From Orlajensenia flava (lineage in GTDB: Bacteria; Actinomycetota; Actinomycetes; Actinomycetales; Microbacteriaceae), in assembly GCF_004801905.1 (NCBI RefSeq), contig NZ_SSSN01000003.1:1071246-1135245 (forward strand): a DNA stretch of 64,000 nt. The letters are read 5' to 3'. The translations under genes and the position numbers were made by a program. Below, in pieces: positions 1 through 8,148 of the stretch. How positions within the stretch are numbered: the first letter of the stretch is position 1; every line of letters begins with the position of its first letter. The notes under the pieces are model-generated. The model saw nothing but the letters and a program-made list of their open reading frames with translations. It did no database searches and had not been told where the DNA came from.

Positions 1-132
1 CCGCACGCGGCTCAGGAGCGCGTTCGCGGTCTCGTGCGCGACCCGGCTGAGCTGGGCGGGATCGTCTCCGCCGTGGAATGACTCGAAGACGCGCGAGGGG
101 AACTTGGTGGGCTTGTGGATGCGGTCGGCCAT
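1..132 (-). CDS. N-terminal fragment of an unrecognised protein
   Basis: An open frame starts at an ATG (130-132 on the minus strand) and runs off the left edge of the window, so only the first 44 residues are visible. They begin MADRIHKPTKFPSRVFESF and continue with a charged, helix-prone stretch. A purine-rich GGAGCCCGATGG segment just upstream could serve as the ribosome binding site. The gene is divergent from the tRNA-Lys gene. I do not recognise the family, and the missing remainder prevents any functional call. Confidence 0.6.
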   Translation of the reverse strand, partial: MADRIHKPTKFPSRVFESFHGGDDPAQLSRVAHETANALLSRVR

Positions 133-194
133 CGGGCTCCTTCCGGTGCGTGTTCGCACAACGCTACGCGCATTCGCGGGCGGATGATCCGCGA

Positions 195-200
195 TAGATT
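195..200 (+). promoter_or_regulatory. -10 hexamer of the tRNA-Lys promoter
   Basis: TAGATT lies 9 nt before the first base of the mature tRNA. A weak -35 candidate (TTCGCG, 173-178) sits 16 nt upstream. Position relative to the tRNA is the main support. Confidence 0.5.
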
Positions 201-209
201 GGGTGTTGC

Positions 210-282
210 GGGCCTCTAGCTCAGTTGGTAGAGCAAGGGACTTTTAATCCCTGGGTCGTCGGTTCGAGCCCGACGGGGCCCA
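210..282 (+). tRNA. tRNA-Lys (anticodon UUU)
   Basis: The complete cloverleaf can be drawn. The acceptor stem GGGCCTC pairs with GGGGCCC. The D-arm carries AGTTGGTAGA, the anticodon stem AGGGA/TCCCT encloses the loop CTTTTAA with anticodon TTT at 243-245, and the T-arm is GTCGG-TTCGAGC-CCGAC. The discriminator base is A at 282. The following bases are CCT, so the CCA end is not encoded and must be added by nucleotidyltransferase, as is usual in actinobacteria. It reads lysine codons AAA and AAG. Confidence 0.97.
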
Positions 283-294
283 CCTTGTTGGCAG

Positions 295-567
295 TCAGGA
301 CTTCTGTTCCTTGCCCTTGTACAGTCCCCAGACGCCGTCGCCCCGTCGGCCGTGCGAGTCGACGAACGCCATGTGCACCCGGAAGCAGGCGGCGCGCAGA
401 GTGAGGAAGTAGCCGACCAGCTCACCGCGGAATTCCGCGCGATAACCGACCTCCGAGCCCCGACGGACGAGTCGCACCCGGCCGTACTCGCGCTGGAAGG
501 AATCGACCAGCAGCCACAGCCCGGGGATCGGTTCCACGGTCTCGAGCATGGGGTGCCAGTCGGCCAT
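295..567 (-). CDS. Small conserved-looking hypothetical protein (90 aa)
   Basis: This small basic protein starts MADWHPMLETVEP and contains several aromatic/Arg-rich strands (LWLLVDSFQREYGRVRLVRR, then VGYRAEFRGELVGYF). It has no signal peptide or membrane segment. The coding call is supported by a well-formed promoter directly upstream (-35 TTGCCG, 17-nt spacer, -10 TATGTT ending 6 nt before the ATG), which predicts a leaderless mRNA. It lies between tRNA-Lys and the sigK-rskA pair but points away from the tRNA. I do not recognise a function. Confidence 0.75.
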   Translation of the reverse strand: MADWHPMLETVEPIPGLWLLVDSFQREYGRVRLVRRGSEVGYRAEFRGELVGYFLTLRAACFRVHMAFVDSHGRRGDGVWGLYKGKEQKS

Positions 568-573
568 GACTAG

Positions 574-602
574 AACATACGTTCGAATCTCTGCGACGGC
601 AA
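574..602 (-). promoter_or_regulatory. Promoter of the 90-aa gene, leaderless type
   Basis: On the minus strand the -35 element TTGCCG (597-602) and -10 element TATGTT (574-579) are separated by 17 nt. Only 6 nt separate the -10 from the start ATG at 567, so transcription should begin at or next to the A of the start codon. Confidence 0.65.
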
Positions 603-627
603 CTCGCCGCGGACAGTTCCCGGTCGG

Positions 628-1437
628 TCAGGTGGTGATGACGGCGATCGGATCCGTGGTCGGCTGCTTGGAGCCGCCAGCCGGTTCGACGGTGATTCCG
701 ACCTTGGCTCCGCTCGGGAGATTGCCGTCGAGCACGCGCCAGCTCGAGCCGTCGCTGAACAGCCCGGCGGATGTCGCGCCCGACGCGTCGATGTACCAGA
801 GTTCGTAGGTCTTGTCCGAGGCCAGCGTGGACAGGCCCTTCGCCGTCACAGCCGATCGACCCTTCTCGGCCGACCAGGTGAGCGTCACCGTGCCGCCGCC
901 GGACACCTCGGTGGTCGTCGTCTGCGCATCCGGGGCGTCCGTGATCGACGCCAGGACCCGCTGGGCGCTCCACCCGTTGGGGCCGGCGAACCCGGCGCCG
1001 ACGAGCACCCCCGCCACCAGCAGTACCGCGGCAGCCGCCACGCCGATGATGCCGCCGGGGCGCTGGAACCAGCGCCGACGGGCTTCGCTCTCGCGGGGTC
1101 CGACGGGCGGCGGTTCGGCGCTCTCGGCAGCAGATGCATCCGTGGCCGGCAGCTCGGCGACGGGAGCCAGGTGGCGTCCCGTGGGCTGTGCCGGCACCTG
1201 CGGCGTCTCATCGAGCATCGCCATCAGGCGGTTCTTCAGCTCAGGCGGAGGCGAGACCGGCTCGATCTGCTCGGCGAGTCGGGCCGACGTGCCGGCGAAC
1301 CCGTCGGCCTCGACACGCAGCTCGGGGAACTCGGCGAGTGCGCGCTCGTACTCGGCCTGCTCCTGATCGCTCAGGGCATCCAAGGCGTAGCCCGCGGCCA
1401 GGCCCTCCGCATTCTCACGGCTTGTCGCATCCGTCAT
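628..1437 (-). CDS. rskA: RskA-family anti-sigma-K factor
   Basis: This 269-residue single-pass membrane protein should hold the SigK-like sigma factor inactive at the membrane until regulated proteolysis releases it. The cytoplasmic N-terminal half (about 1-140) has the RskA-type start (ENAEGLAAGYALDALSDQE) and no His/Cys zinc motif, so it is not a ZAS protein. A Gly/Ala/Val-rich membrane helix lies at about 150-173. The outer domain (about 180-269) has the RskA C-terminal pattern YELWYIDASG and a terminal GxKVGITVEPAGGS segment. The ATG overlaps the sigma factor stop codon as ATGA, which fixes the start and implies translational coupling. Family membership is clear; the signal sensed is unknown. 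Confidence 0.92.
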   Translation of the reverse strand: MTDATSRENAEGLAAGYALDALSDQEQAEYERALAEFPELRVEADGFAGTSARLAEQIEPVSPPPELKNRLMAMLDETPQVPAQPTGRHLAPVAELPATDASAAESAEPPPVGPRESEARRRWFQRPGGIIGVAAAAVLLVAGVLVGAGFAGPNGWSAQRVLASITDAPDAQTTTTEVSGGGTVTLTWSAEKGRSAVTAKGLSTLASDKTYELWYIDASGATSAGLFSDGSSWRVLDGNLPSGAKVGITVEPAGGSKQPTTDPIAVITT

Positions 1438-2018
1438 GTCGTCACCCCCAGCACGTCTCTCAATCGAATCATTCCGTCGCGCAATCGCGTCTTGACGGTC
1501 CCCAGAGGAACCGAGAGCTTCGCGGCGATCTCGGTATGCGTGAGGCCGCTGTAGTAGGCAAGGGACACGCATTCGCGTTGCAGGTCGCTCAACTTCGACA
1601 TGGCCTCGTGCACCTTCTCGTGCTCGATGCGCACCTCCGCCTCCTCGGCGACGGTGTCCACCGGCACGCCCAGGTCACGGACTCCGATGCGCATGTCGCG
1701 GTCGCGTGATGCCTGCGCGGAGCGGATGCGGTCGACGGCACGTCGGTGCGCCAGCGTGAACATCCACGACAGCGCGCTCCCCTTGGCCTGGTCGAATCGG
1801 GTCGACGTCTGCCAGATCTCGAGATACACGTCCTGCATCACCTCCTCCGATTGCGCCGGATCGACGATGAGGCGACGGATGAGGCCGAACAGACGGGAGG
1901 ACGTCGCGTCGTAGAGATCGGAGAACGCACCACGATCGCCCGACGCGACGCGCTGCAGCAGGTCGTCTGCCGTGAGCGCGGCGACGGGCGCCTGGTCGAG
2001 GTCCTCTTCCACGGGCAC
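1434..2018 (-). CDS. sigK: SigK-like ECF RNA polymerase sigma factor
   Basis: ECF sigma factor of about 194 aa that should direct RNA polymerase to its own regulon, usually including this operon. Region 2 is visible as FSDLYDATSSRLFGLIRRLI through DQAKGSALSWMFTLAHRRAVDRIR, and region 4 as LQRECVSLAYYSGLTHTEIA with the helix-turn-helix VPLGTVKTRLRDGM. The frame is open further upstream to 2087, but family length favours a GTG start at 2018 (VPVEEDLDQ) or the next GTG at 2012. It is followed by its anti-sigma factor with a 4-nt ATGA overlap, the classic sigK-rskA arrangement. Confidence 0.92.
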   Translation of the reverse strand: MPVEEDLDQAPVAALTADDLLQRVASGDRGAFSDLYDATSSRLFGLIRRLIVDPAQSEEVMQDVYLEIWQTSTRFDQAKGSALSWMFTLAHRRAVDRIRSAQASRDRDMRIGVRDLGVPVDTVAEEAEVRIEHEKVHEAMSKLSDLQRECVSLAYYSGLTHTEIAAKLSVPLGTVKTRLRDGMIRLRDVLGVTT

Positions 2019-2286
2019 CAGTCTTGCAGACGTGCGTCGCCAAGCCCGCCGGGTTGCGGGATGTCGCGTAAGGAGTACATGGCTCATCCCAACGTGAAGT
2101 GGTCGTCAGACAGGCCGGGGAGACCATTCGGTGAGGAGCCGATGCGTGAGCCACCGAGGTGGCCGGTGATTGCGGATGCGTTCACGGTGACCTCGGCTTT
2201 CTGATCTCACGAGGTATTCGTCGTCCTCGCGGGAACGGATTGGCGCCAGTGCGACTTTCTTGCGAGTCGCTCAGTCGACGGGCGCA
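2019..2286. other. Intergenic region upstream of sigK
   Basis: About 270 nt between the sigK start and the stop of the LLM oxidoreductase, both on the minus strand. It must hold the sigK promoter, but I could not pick convincing ECF -35/-10 boxes by eye. A 20-codon plus-strand ORF (2142-2204) with GAGGAG just before its ATG is the only small ORF noticed; there is no other support for it. Confidence 0.4.
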
Positions 2287-3327
2287 TCAGCCCACCAGCG
2301 CACGGAAGCCTCCCACCAGACGGATGCGCTGCTCGCTGGTCTTGGCGAGCGGCGTGACGGCCAGCGTCGTCACTCCCGCCTCGGCGAAAGCGGCGACGCG
2401 CTCCGCGACCTCGGCCGGCGAGCCGATGAGGTTGATGGCCTTGGCGAGCTCGTCGGGGACGGCGGCAGCCGCCTCGTCCTTGCGTCCGTCGAGGTACAGG
2501 TCCTGGATGAGGGCGGCCTCCTTCTCGAAGCCGTACATCGACACGAGGTCGTTGTAGAAGTTCTTGTCGCGCGCCCCCATGCCGCCGACGTACAGCGCGA
2601 TCTGCGGCTTCACGAGCGGCAGCAGCGCATCCGCGTCATCGCCGATGTAGAGGGCGGGGCTGGCGAAGACCTCGAGGGCGGCGAGGGCGGGGTCGCGCTT
2701 GGCGGTTCCCGCGGCGATGGAGTCTCCCCAGACGTCCGCGGCGCGCTCGGGGTGGAAGAACATCGGCATCCATCCGTCGGCGATCTCGGCGGTCTGGCGG
2801 ACGCTCTGCGGGCCGAGGGCGGCGATGACGATGGGGATCGAGTCGCGCACGGGGTGGTTGATGAGCTTCAGCGGCTTGCCGAGGCCGGTTCCCTTCTCGG
2901 CGGGAAGGGGGATCTGGTAGCTGCGGCCGTCGTACTCGAGGCGCTCCCGGCGCCAGACCATCCGGCAGATCTCGACGAGTTCCCTGGTGCGGCGCAGCGG
3001 CGCGTCGTACGGCACCCCGTGGAAGCCTTCGATGACCTGCGGACCCGATGCGCCGATGCCGAGAGCGAAACGTCCGTCGCTGACGTAGTCGAGTCCGGCA
3101 GCGGTCATCGCCGTGAGCGAGGGGGTGCGGGTGTAGATCTGCAGGATGCCGCTGGCGATCGTGATGGTCGACGTCGATGCGGCGAGGTAGCCGAGCTGGC
3201 TGACCGCGTCGAAGGAGTACGCCTCGGGCACGATGATGATGTCGAGGCCGGCCTTCTCGAGCTCGCCGACCTCGGCAGCGGTCTCGCGGAACCCACCGGC
3301 GTAGTTGAGCATCATTCCGATACGCAT
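2287..3327 (-). CDS. LLM-class (F420-dependent-type) oxidoreductase
   Basis: A 346-aa luciferase-like TIM-barrel oxidoreductase. The start MRIGMMLNYAGGFRETAAEV, followed by LDIIIVPEAYSFDAVSQLGYLA, is typical of the F420-dependent LLM subfamily. It continues with STSTITIASGILQIYTRTP, ALGIGASGPQVIEGFHGVP, and a C-terminal segment with GSPAEVAERVAAFAEAGVTTL. The ATG at 3327 is preferred over in-frame upstream starts because it matches the family N-terminus and follows a purine-rich AGGACGAACAAC. The substrate cannot be deduced. Coenzyme F420 rather than FMN use is inferred from the family, not seen. Confidence 0.85.
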   Translation of the reverse strand: MRIGMMLNYAGGFRETAAEVGELEKAGLDIIIVPEAYSFDAVSQLGYLAASTSTITIASGILQIYTRTPSLTAMTAAGLDYVSDGRFALGIGASGPQVIEGFHGVPYDAPLRRTRELVEICRMVWRRERLEYDGRSYQIPLPAEKGTGLGKPLKLINHPVRDSIPIVIAALGPQSVRQTAEIADGWMPMFFHPERAADVWGDSIAAGTAKRDPALAALEVFASPALYIGDDADALLPLVKPQIALYVGGMGARDKNFYNDLVSMYGFEKEAALIQDLYLDGRKDEAAAAVPDELAKAINLIGSPAEVAERVAAFAEAGVTTLAVTPLAKTSEQRIRLVGGFRALVG

Positions 3328-3452
3328 CTGTTGTTCGTCCTCACGTCGTCGTGGCGCGCCGATCTGCGCAGACCAGCGTCCAGTATCCCCCGCGCGCGCT
3401 GCCATCGCCGCACCGGAGAACGGATGCGATGTGTCGAGGGTGAGCCTGGTGG

Positions 3453-4394
3453 CTACGAGGCCTGAGTCGGGAACCCCGAGAAGCGGATGCCCCACCGCAC
3501 GGTCCACGATGCGCCGGGCGCGAGGCGATGGAGCCCGGCACCCGAGTTGAAGGAGTTGGCCGGGCCGGTCATCGGTTCGACGGCCACCGCCCAGACGGCG
3601 CCGTCCTGCCCGGGAAAGGCATCCGTGTTGTAGACCTGCACGTAGCCGAAGTGCTCATCGGCCCACATCGCCACGGAACGGCCGTCGTCGGCGGTGATGG
3701 AGTGGCTGGACCGGCCGTCGACGATGTGCACGTCGGCCCAGGCGTCGTCGAGGTCGACGGCCCCGACCTTGACGCCTTCGCGGAGGTCGAAGCGGGTCCC
3801 GTTCACGGCAGTGGTGCCCGTGGGGTTCAGCCGCTCGTCGACGTCGATGTGGGTGTCGGCTGCGACGCGCACCGTGAGGTCGGCCGCCGAGAGGTCGCCG
3901 ATGGTGAGGAACGGATGCGTGCCCACCGCGACCGGGGCCTCGCCCTCGCCGAGGTTGCGCAGCGTATGGGTGACCGTGATGCCGTCGTCGACGAGCTCGT
4001 AGGTGACCGACGTGTCGAGGTGGTACGGGTAGCCCAGCTGCGGGAACACCGGCGCCTCGAGCGTCACCGACGCATCGGAGTGCGCTGCCACCGTGTATGG
4101 CGAGTAGCGAAGAAGCCCGTGGATGGCGTTGTTCTTGGGGGGCTCGGTGATGGCGAGCTGCCGTTCGACGCCACCGTCGTCCCACCGGCCGTCGGGGATG
4201 CGGTTGGGCCATGGCACGAGCACGACCCCGGCGCACGACGGCGTCGGCGCATCCTCGGCGTAGCTCTGCACGATCTCGACGTCGCCGACACTCACCAGAC
4301 GCAGGGATGCGCCGAGCTCGGTGACGATGGCACGCAGCTCACCGGCGGGCGATTCGCTGCGCAGTTCGTGCTGTTCTCCGGTGGGTGCGCTCAT
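3453..4394 (-). CDS. Aldose 1-epimerase (galactose mutarotase) family protein
   Basis: A 313-aa protein of the galactose mutarotase-like beta-sandwich family, interconverting alpha and beta anomers of galactose or a related aldose for galactokinase. Visible family features are VVLVPWPNRIPDGRW, NNAIHGLLRYSPY (with the conserved His), GTHPFLTIGD, and a late acidic segment (VEPMTGPANSFNSG) carrying the catalytic-type Glu. Its ATG overlaps the stop of the upstream DeoR-type regulator by 4 nt, so both should be on one mRNA. The divergent galT-galK pair supports a galactose role. Confidence 0.9.
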   Translation of the reverse strand: MSAPTGEQHELRSESPAGELRAIVTELGASLRLVSVGDVEIVQSYAEDAPTPSCAGVVLVPWPNRIPDGRWDDGGVERQLAITEPPKNNAIHGLLRYSPYTVAAHSDASVTLEAPVFPQLGYPYHLDTSVTYELVDDGITVTHTLRNLGEGEAPVAVGTHPFLTIGDLSAADLTVRVAADTHIDVDERLNPTGTTAVNGTRFDLREGVKVGAVDLDDAWADVHIVDGRSSHSITADDGRSVAMWADEHFGYVQVYNTDAFPGQDGAVWAVAVEPMTGPANSFNSGAGLHRLAPGASWTVRWGIRFSGFPTQAS

Positions 4395-5209
4395 CGTTCC
4401 AGACTATCGATCGGGGTGGTGATCACGTCGAGGCCGGCGGATCGGAGGTCGTCGAGGGCGGCCGGCGTCGCGGCGGCGTCGGTGATGAGCGTGTCGACCT
4501 CGGCCAACCCGGCGATGCGGCCGAGGTGCACGCGCCCGAGCTTCGATGAGTCCGCGACGACGATCGCCCGATGGGCGGATCTGAGCATGCGCGTCTTCAC
4601 GGCCGCCTCGGGAAGGTTGACGTTCGTGACACCGGCGGCGACGTCGACCCCGTTGCAACCCAGGAAGGCGATGTCGGCGTGGATGCGCTCGAGCACGACA
4701 TCCGCCAACGGATCGACGAGCGAGTGCTGCAACGGGCGGAGCGCTCCGCCCGTGACGACCACCGTGAAGCGAGGGATCTCGCCCTCGAGCTCGAGGGCGA
4801 TGGAGATGCCGTTGGTGACGACGGTGACGTCGTCGAGGTCGCTCCGGGCGCAGAGGGCGCGGGCGACGGCGAGCGTCGTCGTGCCGACGTCGAGAATGAT
4901 GCTCTGGCCGCTCCGCACGAGCGATGCGGCCACCTCGCCGATTCGCTGCTTGGGCAGCACGGATGCGACAAGCGACTCCTCGAAGGACGTCTCGCGTTCG
5001 GCGCGATCAGCTGCCGCAGGCACCGCTCCGCCATGCACCCGCAGCACGTGACCGGCGTCGACGAGCGCGTCGAGGTCGGCACGGGCCGTCACGCCGGAGA
5101 CGCCGAAGCTCTCCGCCAGTTCGCTGACCCGCACGAAACCCCGTTCAGCCACCGCGACGCGGATGCGCTCGCGGCGCACGACGGCGGGGAGGTTCTCATC
5201 CGTGGTCAC
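4391..5209 (-). CDS. DeoR/GlpR-family transcriptional regulator
   Basis: Sugar-phosphate-responsive regulator of about 272 aa. The N-terminal winged HTH is RRERIRVAVAERGFVRVSEL followed by the recognition helix region FGVSGVTARADLDALVDAG. The DeoR effector domain contains the ribose-5-phosphate-isomerase-like phosphate site pattern ILDVGTTTLAVARAL and FLGCNGVDVAAGVT. The GTG at 5209 is chosen because the only start further upstream is a TTG at 5245 with no ribosome binding site. It is cotranscribed with the mutarotase and divergent from galT, so it probably controls both sides in response to a galactose metabolite. That assignment is inference from position. Confidence 0.88.
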   Translation of the reverse strand: MTTDENLPAVVRRERIRVAVAERGFVRVSELAESFGVSGVTARADLDALVDAGHVLRVHGGAVPAAADRAERETSFEESLVASVLPKQRIGEVAASLVRSGQSIILDVGTTTLAVARALCARSDLDDVTVVTNGISIALELEGEIPRFTVVVTGGALRPLQHSLVDPLADVVLERIHADIAFLGCNGVDVAAGVTNVNLPEAAVKTRMLRSAHRAIVVADSSKLGRVHLGRIAGLAEVDTLITDAAATPAALDDLRSAGLDVITTPIDSLER

Positions 5210-5294
5210 GATCTCGATCTTTGCTTTCTTTGGTTTTCTTATCAAGTCGCAAGTCTTTGTTTCGACAAGCGAAGTCTTCTACAGTGGCAATGCC
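5210..5294. promoter_or_regulatory. Divergent gal control region with galT promoter
   Basis: A strikingly AT-rich island in GC-rich DNA between the DeoR gene and galT. For galT there is a -35 TTGTTT (5257-5262), 17-nt spacer and -10 TACAGT (5280-5285), placing the transcript start within a few nt of the galT ATG at 5295. A run of CTTT/TTTC direct repeats at 5222-5240 resembles the repeated TTTC/GAAA half-sites bound by DeoR-family proteins. The minus-strand promoter for the regulator is less clear. Confidence 0.55.
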
Positions 5295-6467
5295 ATGGAC
5301 AACGACCTCCCTTCCTTCGTCGCCGACGACCGGATCGCGCGACGTCGCGACCTCCTCGCCGATGGACGCGAACTCATCTACTTCGACGACGCCGACACCA
5401 CGCTCGGCCCCGACCGCGCCGTCGACCGGCGGACGCTCGACGCCCGCCCGGCGACGGCGACCATGCGGCAGGACGCCCTGACCGGCGAGTGGGTCTCCAT
5501 TGCCGCGGCCCGCCAGAACCGCGTGTTCCTGCCGCCTGCCGAAGCCGATCCACTCGCTCCGCAGTCACCGACGAACCCCTCCGAGATTCCGAGCGACTAC
5601 GACGTCGCCGTGTTCGAGAACCGCTCGCCGTCGTTCGGCCCCTTGCTCGAGGCGCCCGACGCGCCAAGGGGGTTCGACGACCTCGCCGCGATCGGCCTCG
5701 GCCGCACCCGCACGAGCGTCGGCCGGTGCGAGGTGGTGTGCTTCAGCCCGGAGCACACCGGCTCGTTCGGCACGCTCAGCGTCTCACGCGCCCGCACGGT
5801 GATCGAGGCGTGGGCCGAGCGCACCGCCGCCCTGTCCGCCCTACCCGGGATCGCGCAGGTCTTCCCGTTCGAGAATCGCGGGGAGGCGATCGGCGTCACG
5901 CTGCACCATCCGCACGGCCAGATCTACGCCTACCCCTACGTCACACCGCGCACCATGAGACTGCTCGCATCCGTCGCCTCCTACGGGCCGACGCTGTTCG
6001 CCGACATCCTCGCCAGTGAGCAGGCCGGCGAGCGCGTCGTCCTGCGCGGGGAGCACTGGACGGCGTTCGTGCCCTTCGCCGCACGATGGCCGATCGAGGT
6101 GCACATGCTCCCCCACCGCCACGTCGCCGACTTCGCCGGGACGACCCTTGCCGAACGCGACGAGCTCGCCGTCCTCTACCTGCGACTGCTGCGCGGCATC
6201 GATGCGCTCTACGAGACGCCCACCCCGTACATCGCGGCGTGGCACCAGGCGCCCGTCGACGTGGGTCGGGACGACATCCGCCTTATGCTGCAGGTGACGA
6301 GTCCGCGTCGCGCGGCCGACAAGCTCAAGTACCTCGCCGGCAGCGAGGCCGCGATGGGGGCGTGGATCGGCGACGTGACTCCCGAGCAGGCTGCCGCGGC
6401 CATCCGTTCCGCCATCGAACGGGCGGATGCGGCGACGCCCGTCACCGCAGAAGGAGCCAGCCGATGA
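5295..6467 (+). CDS. galT: Galactose-1-phosphate uridylyltransferase
   Basis: Second enzyme of the Leloir pathway, exchanging UMP between UDP-glucose and galactose 1-phosphate (390 aa). The active-site HPH triad with the nucleophilic His is at 205-207 (LHHPHGQIYAY). Other family blocks are WVSIAAARQNRVFLPP, PSFGPLLEAP, VFPFENRG, and VAPIEVHMLPHRH-like WPIEVHMLPHRHVADF. The position that carries the zinc CxxC in E. coli GalT reads AEADPLAPQ here, so the structural zinc cysteines are absent. No Shine-Dalgarno is seen; the mRNA looks leaderless. The stop overlaps the galK ATG (ATGA). No galE is present in the window. Confidence 0.95.
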   Translation: MDNDLPSFVADDRIARRRDLLADGRELIYFDDADTTLGPDRAVDRRTLDARPATATMRQDALTGEWVSIAAARQNRVFLPPAEADPLAPQSPTNPSEIPSDYDVAVFENRSPSFGPLLEAPDAPRGFDDLAAIGLGRTRTSVGRCEVVCFSPEHTGSFGTLSVSRARTVIEAWAERTAALSALPGIAQVFPFENRGEAIGVTLHHPHGQIYAYPYVTPRTMRLLASVASYGPTLFADILASEQAGERVVLRGEHWTAFVPFAARWPIEVHMLPHRHVADFAGTTLAERDELAVLYLRLLRGIDALYETPTPYIAAWHQAPVDVGRDDIRLMLQVTSPRRAADKLKYLAGSEAAMGAWIGDVTPEQAAAAIRSAIERADAATPVTAEGASR

Positions 6468-7618
6468 CCGACAGCAGCATCCTCACGCGCTTTCGCGACG
6501 CCTACGGGCGCACCGCGACAGGCGTGTGGTCGGCACCAGGGCGGGTCAACCTGATCGGAGAGCACACCGACTACAACCTCGGATTCGTCTTCCCGTTCGC
6601 CATCAACCGACGCACCGTGCTCGCGCTGGCGCCGCGGGAGGATCGTACGCTGCGGGTGGCGTCGTCGTTCTCACCCGACCCCGTCTCGATCTCGCTCAAC
6701 GACCTCTCACCCGATCGCTTGCACGGCTGGTCGGCCTATCCGCTCGGCGTAGCCTGGGCGCTCGGGCAGGTGTCCCAGCTGCGCGGGGTGCGCACCGGGG
6801 TGGACGTCTACATCGACTCGAACGTGCCCATCGGGGCCGGCCTGTCGTCATCGGCAGCGATCGAGAGCGCCATGGCCGTGGCCCTCAACGACGTCTGGCG
6901 GCTCGACCTCGACCGGCGCACCCTCGCCAAGGCGGGCCAGCTCGCCGAGAACCGGGCGGTCGGAGCCCCGACCGGCATCATGGACCAGTCGGCCTCGCTG
7001 CTCGGGCGCACCGACTCCGGCGTCTTCCTCGACTGCCGGAGCCTCGCGGCCGAGGTCATCCCGCTCGGATTCGAGGATGCCGGACTCGAGGTGCTCGTGA
7101 TGGACACGCACGTCAGCCACGCGCACGCGACCGGTGGGTACGCCGCCCGGAGGGCGTCCTGCGAGGCCGGCGCCCGCGCCCTCAAGGCGGATTCGCTGCG
7201 GGATGTGCAGCTCAGCGACCTCCCCGAGGCCGAAGAGGTGCTCGACGAGGAGACCTTCCGCCGCGTCCGCCATGTCGTGACCGAGAACCAGCGCGTTCTC
7301 GACACCGTGCGCACGTTGCGCGAGAAGGGGCCGCACGCCATCGGGCCGCTGCTCGACGCCTCCCACGTCTCGATGCGCGACGACTTCGAGATCTCCTCCC
7401 CCGAGCTCGACCTCGCGGTGTCGACGGCACAGGCATCCGGGGCCGTCGGAGCGCGGATGACCGGCGGCGGCTTCGGTGGCGCGGCCATCGCGCTCGTGGA
7501 TCGCGCCGATACGCAGTCCGTGCGCGACGCGGTCGCCGCGTCCTTCGCGGAAGCCGGATACCGAGCGCCCGACACCTTCACCGTGCGGGCCGCGCAGGGC
7601 GCCGGGCGCGAGCAGTAA
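6464..7618 (+). CDS. galK: Galactokinase
   Basis: GHMP-family kinase (384 aa) phosphorylating alpha-D-galactose with ATP, first committed step of the Leloir pathway. The galactokinase signature PGRVNLIGEHTDYN is at 25-38, the ATP-binding P-loop-like GAGLSSSAAIES at about 124-135, and the third GHMP motif MTGGGFGGAAIAL at about 332-344. AAGGAG lies 7 nt before the ATG, and the start overlaps the galT stop by 4 nt. It is coupled to galT and convergent with the YbaK-like gene. Confidence 0.97.
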   Translation: MTDSSILTRFRDAYGRTATGVWSAPGRVNLIGEHTDYNLGFVFPFAINRRTVLALAPREDRTLRVASSFSPDPVSISLNDLSPDRLHGWSAYPLGVAWALGQVSQLRGVRTGVDVYIDSNVPIGAGLSSSAAIESAMAVALNDVWRLDLDRRTLAKAGQLAENRAVGAPTGIMDQSASLLGRTDSGVFLDCRSLAAEVIPLGFEDAGLEVLVMDTHVSHAHATGGYAARRASCEAGARALKADSLRDVQLSDLPEAEEVLDEETFRRVRHVVTENQRVLDTVRTLREKGPHAIGPLLDASHVSMRDDFEISSPELDLAVSTAQASGAVGARMTGGGFGGAAIALVDRADTQSVRDAVAASFAEAGYRAPDTFTVRAAQGAGREQ

Positions 7619-7634
7619 TCCGCCGGCTCCGACC

Positions 7635-8111
7635 TCAGCCGGTGACCGCGCTCGGCTCGCCCCCGGTGATGCGCACCAGCTCGTCGAACGTGGTCGGGAA
7701 GACGGTGTGGGCGTGTCCCGCCGCGGCCCAGACGGTGTCGAAGCCGGCCAAATCGGTGTCGACGACGGTGCGGATGGCAGACGGATGGCCCACGGGGGCG
7801 ACGCCGCCGATCACCTGACCGGTCGCCTCCTTGACGGTCTCCTTCGAGGCCCGCTCGATGACGCCACCCAGTCGCTCGCCGAGCCACGCCGTGTCGACGC
7901 GGTGGGCGCCCGACGTCAGGACCAGCAGCGGCTCACCGTCGATCGTGAAGACGAGCGAGTTGGCGATGGCGCCGACAGTCGTGCCGATCGCCGCGGCCGC
8001 AGCCTCAGCGGTCGGCGTCGCCACCTCGAACCACACGATCTCGGGCGCGAGACTGTGGGTGGCGAGCGCAGCGCGCACGCGATCGACGGCCGGATGCGAC
8101 GTGTTGACCAT
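7635..8111 (-). CDS. YbaK/ProX-type aminoacyl-tRNA deacylase family protein
   Basis: A 158-aa single-domain protein of the YbaK/EbsC editing family, which hydrolyses mischarged aminoacyl-tRNAs such as Cys- or Ala-tRNAPro in trans. Family features are VGAIANSLVFTIDGEPLLVL, the GAHRVD motif, GQVIGGVAPVGHP (glycine-rich substrate pocket), and the C-terminal WAAAGHAHTVFPTTFDELVR. Length is normal for the family. It stands alone: convergent with galK (16 nt) and divergent from the carbonic anhydrase homologue. Which amino acid it edits is not determinable from sequence alone. Confidence 0.88.
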   Translation of the reverse strand: MVNTSHPAVDRVRAALATHSLAPEIVWFEVATPTAEAAAAAIGTTVGAIANSLVFTIDGEPLLVLTSGAHRVDTAWLGERLGGVIERASKETVKEATGQVIGGVAPVGHPSAIRTVVDTDLAGFDTVWAAAGHAHTVFPTTFDELVRITGGEPSAVTG

Positions 8112-8136
8112 GCCGAGATCCTGCGGTGGCGGCAGC

Positions 8137-8142
8137 TAGGGT
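8137..8142 (+). promoter_or_regulatory. -10 hexamer of the carbonic-anhydrase-like gene
   Basis: TAGGGT ends 6 nt before the GTG start at 8149, and no Shine-Dalgarno precedes the GTG. The geometry predicts leaderless transcription. Confidence 0.5.
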
Positions 8143-8148
8143 GATGGC

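Noticed and set aside
2142-2204. 20-codon plus-strand ORF with GAGGAG before its ATG upstream of sigK
   Set aside because: Too short, with no promoter or context support; GAGGAG-like strings are frequent by chance here.
2260-3465. Plus-strand open frame of 401 codons opposite the LLM oxidoreductase
   Set aside because: Low-complexity shadow frame; the minus-strand frame has clear family motifs.
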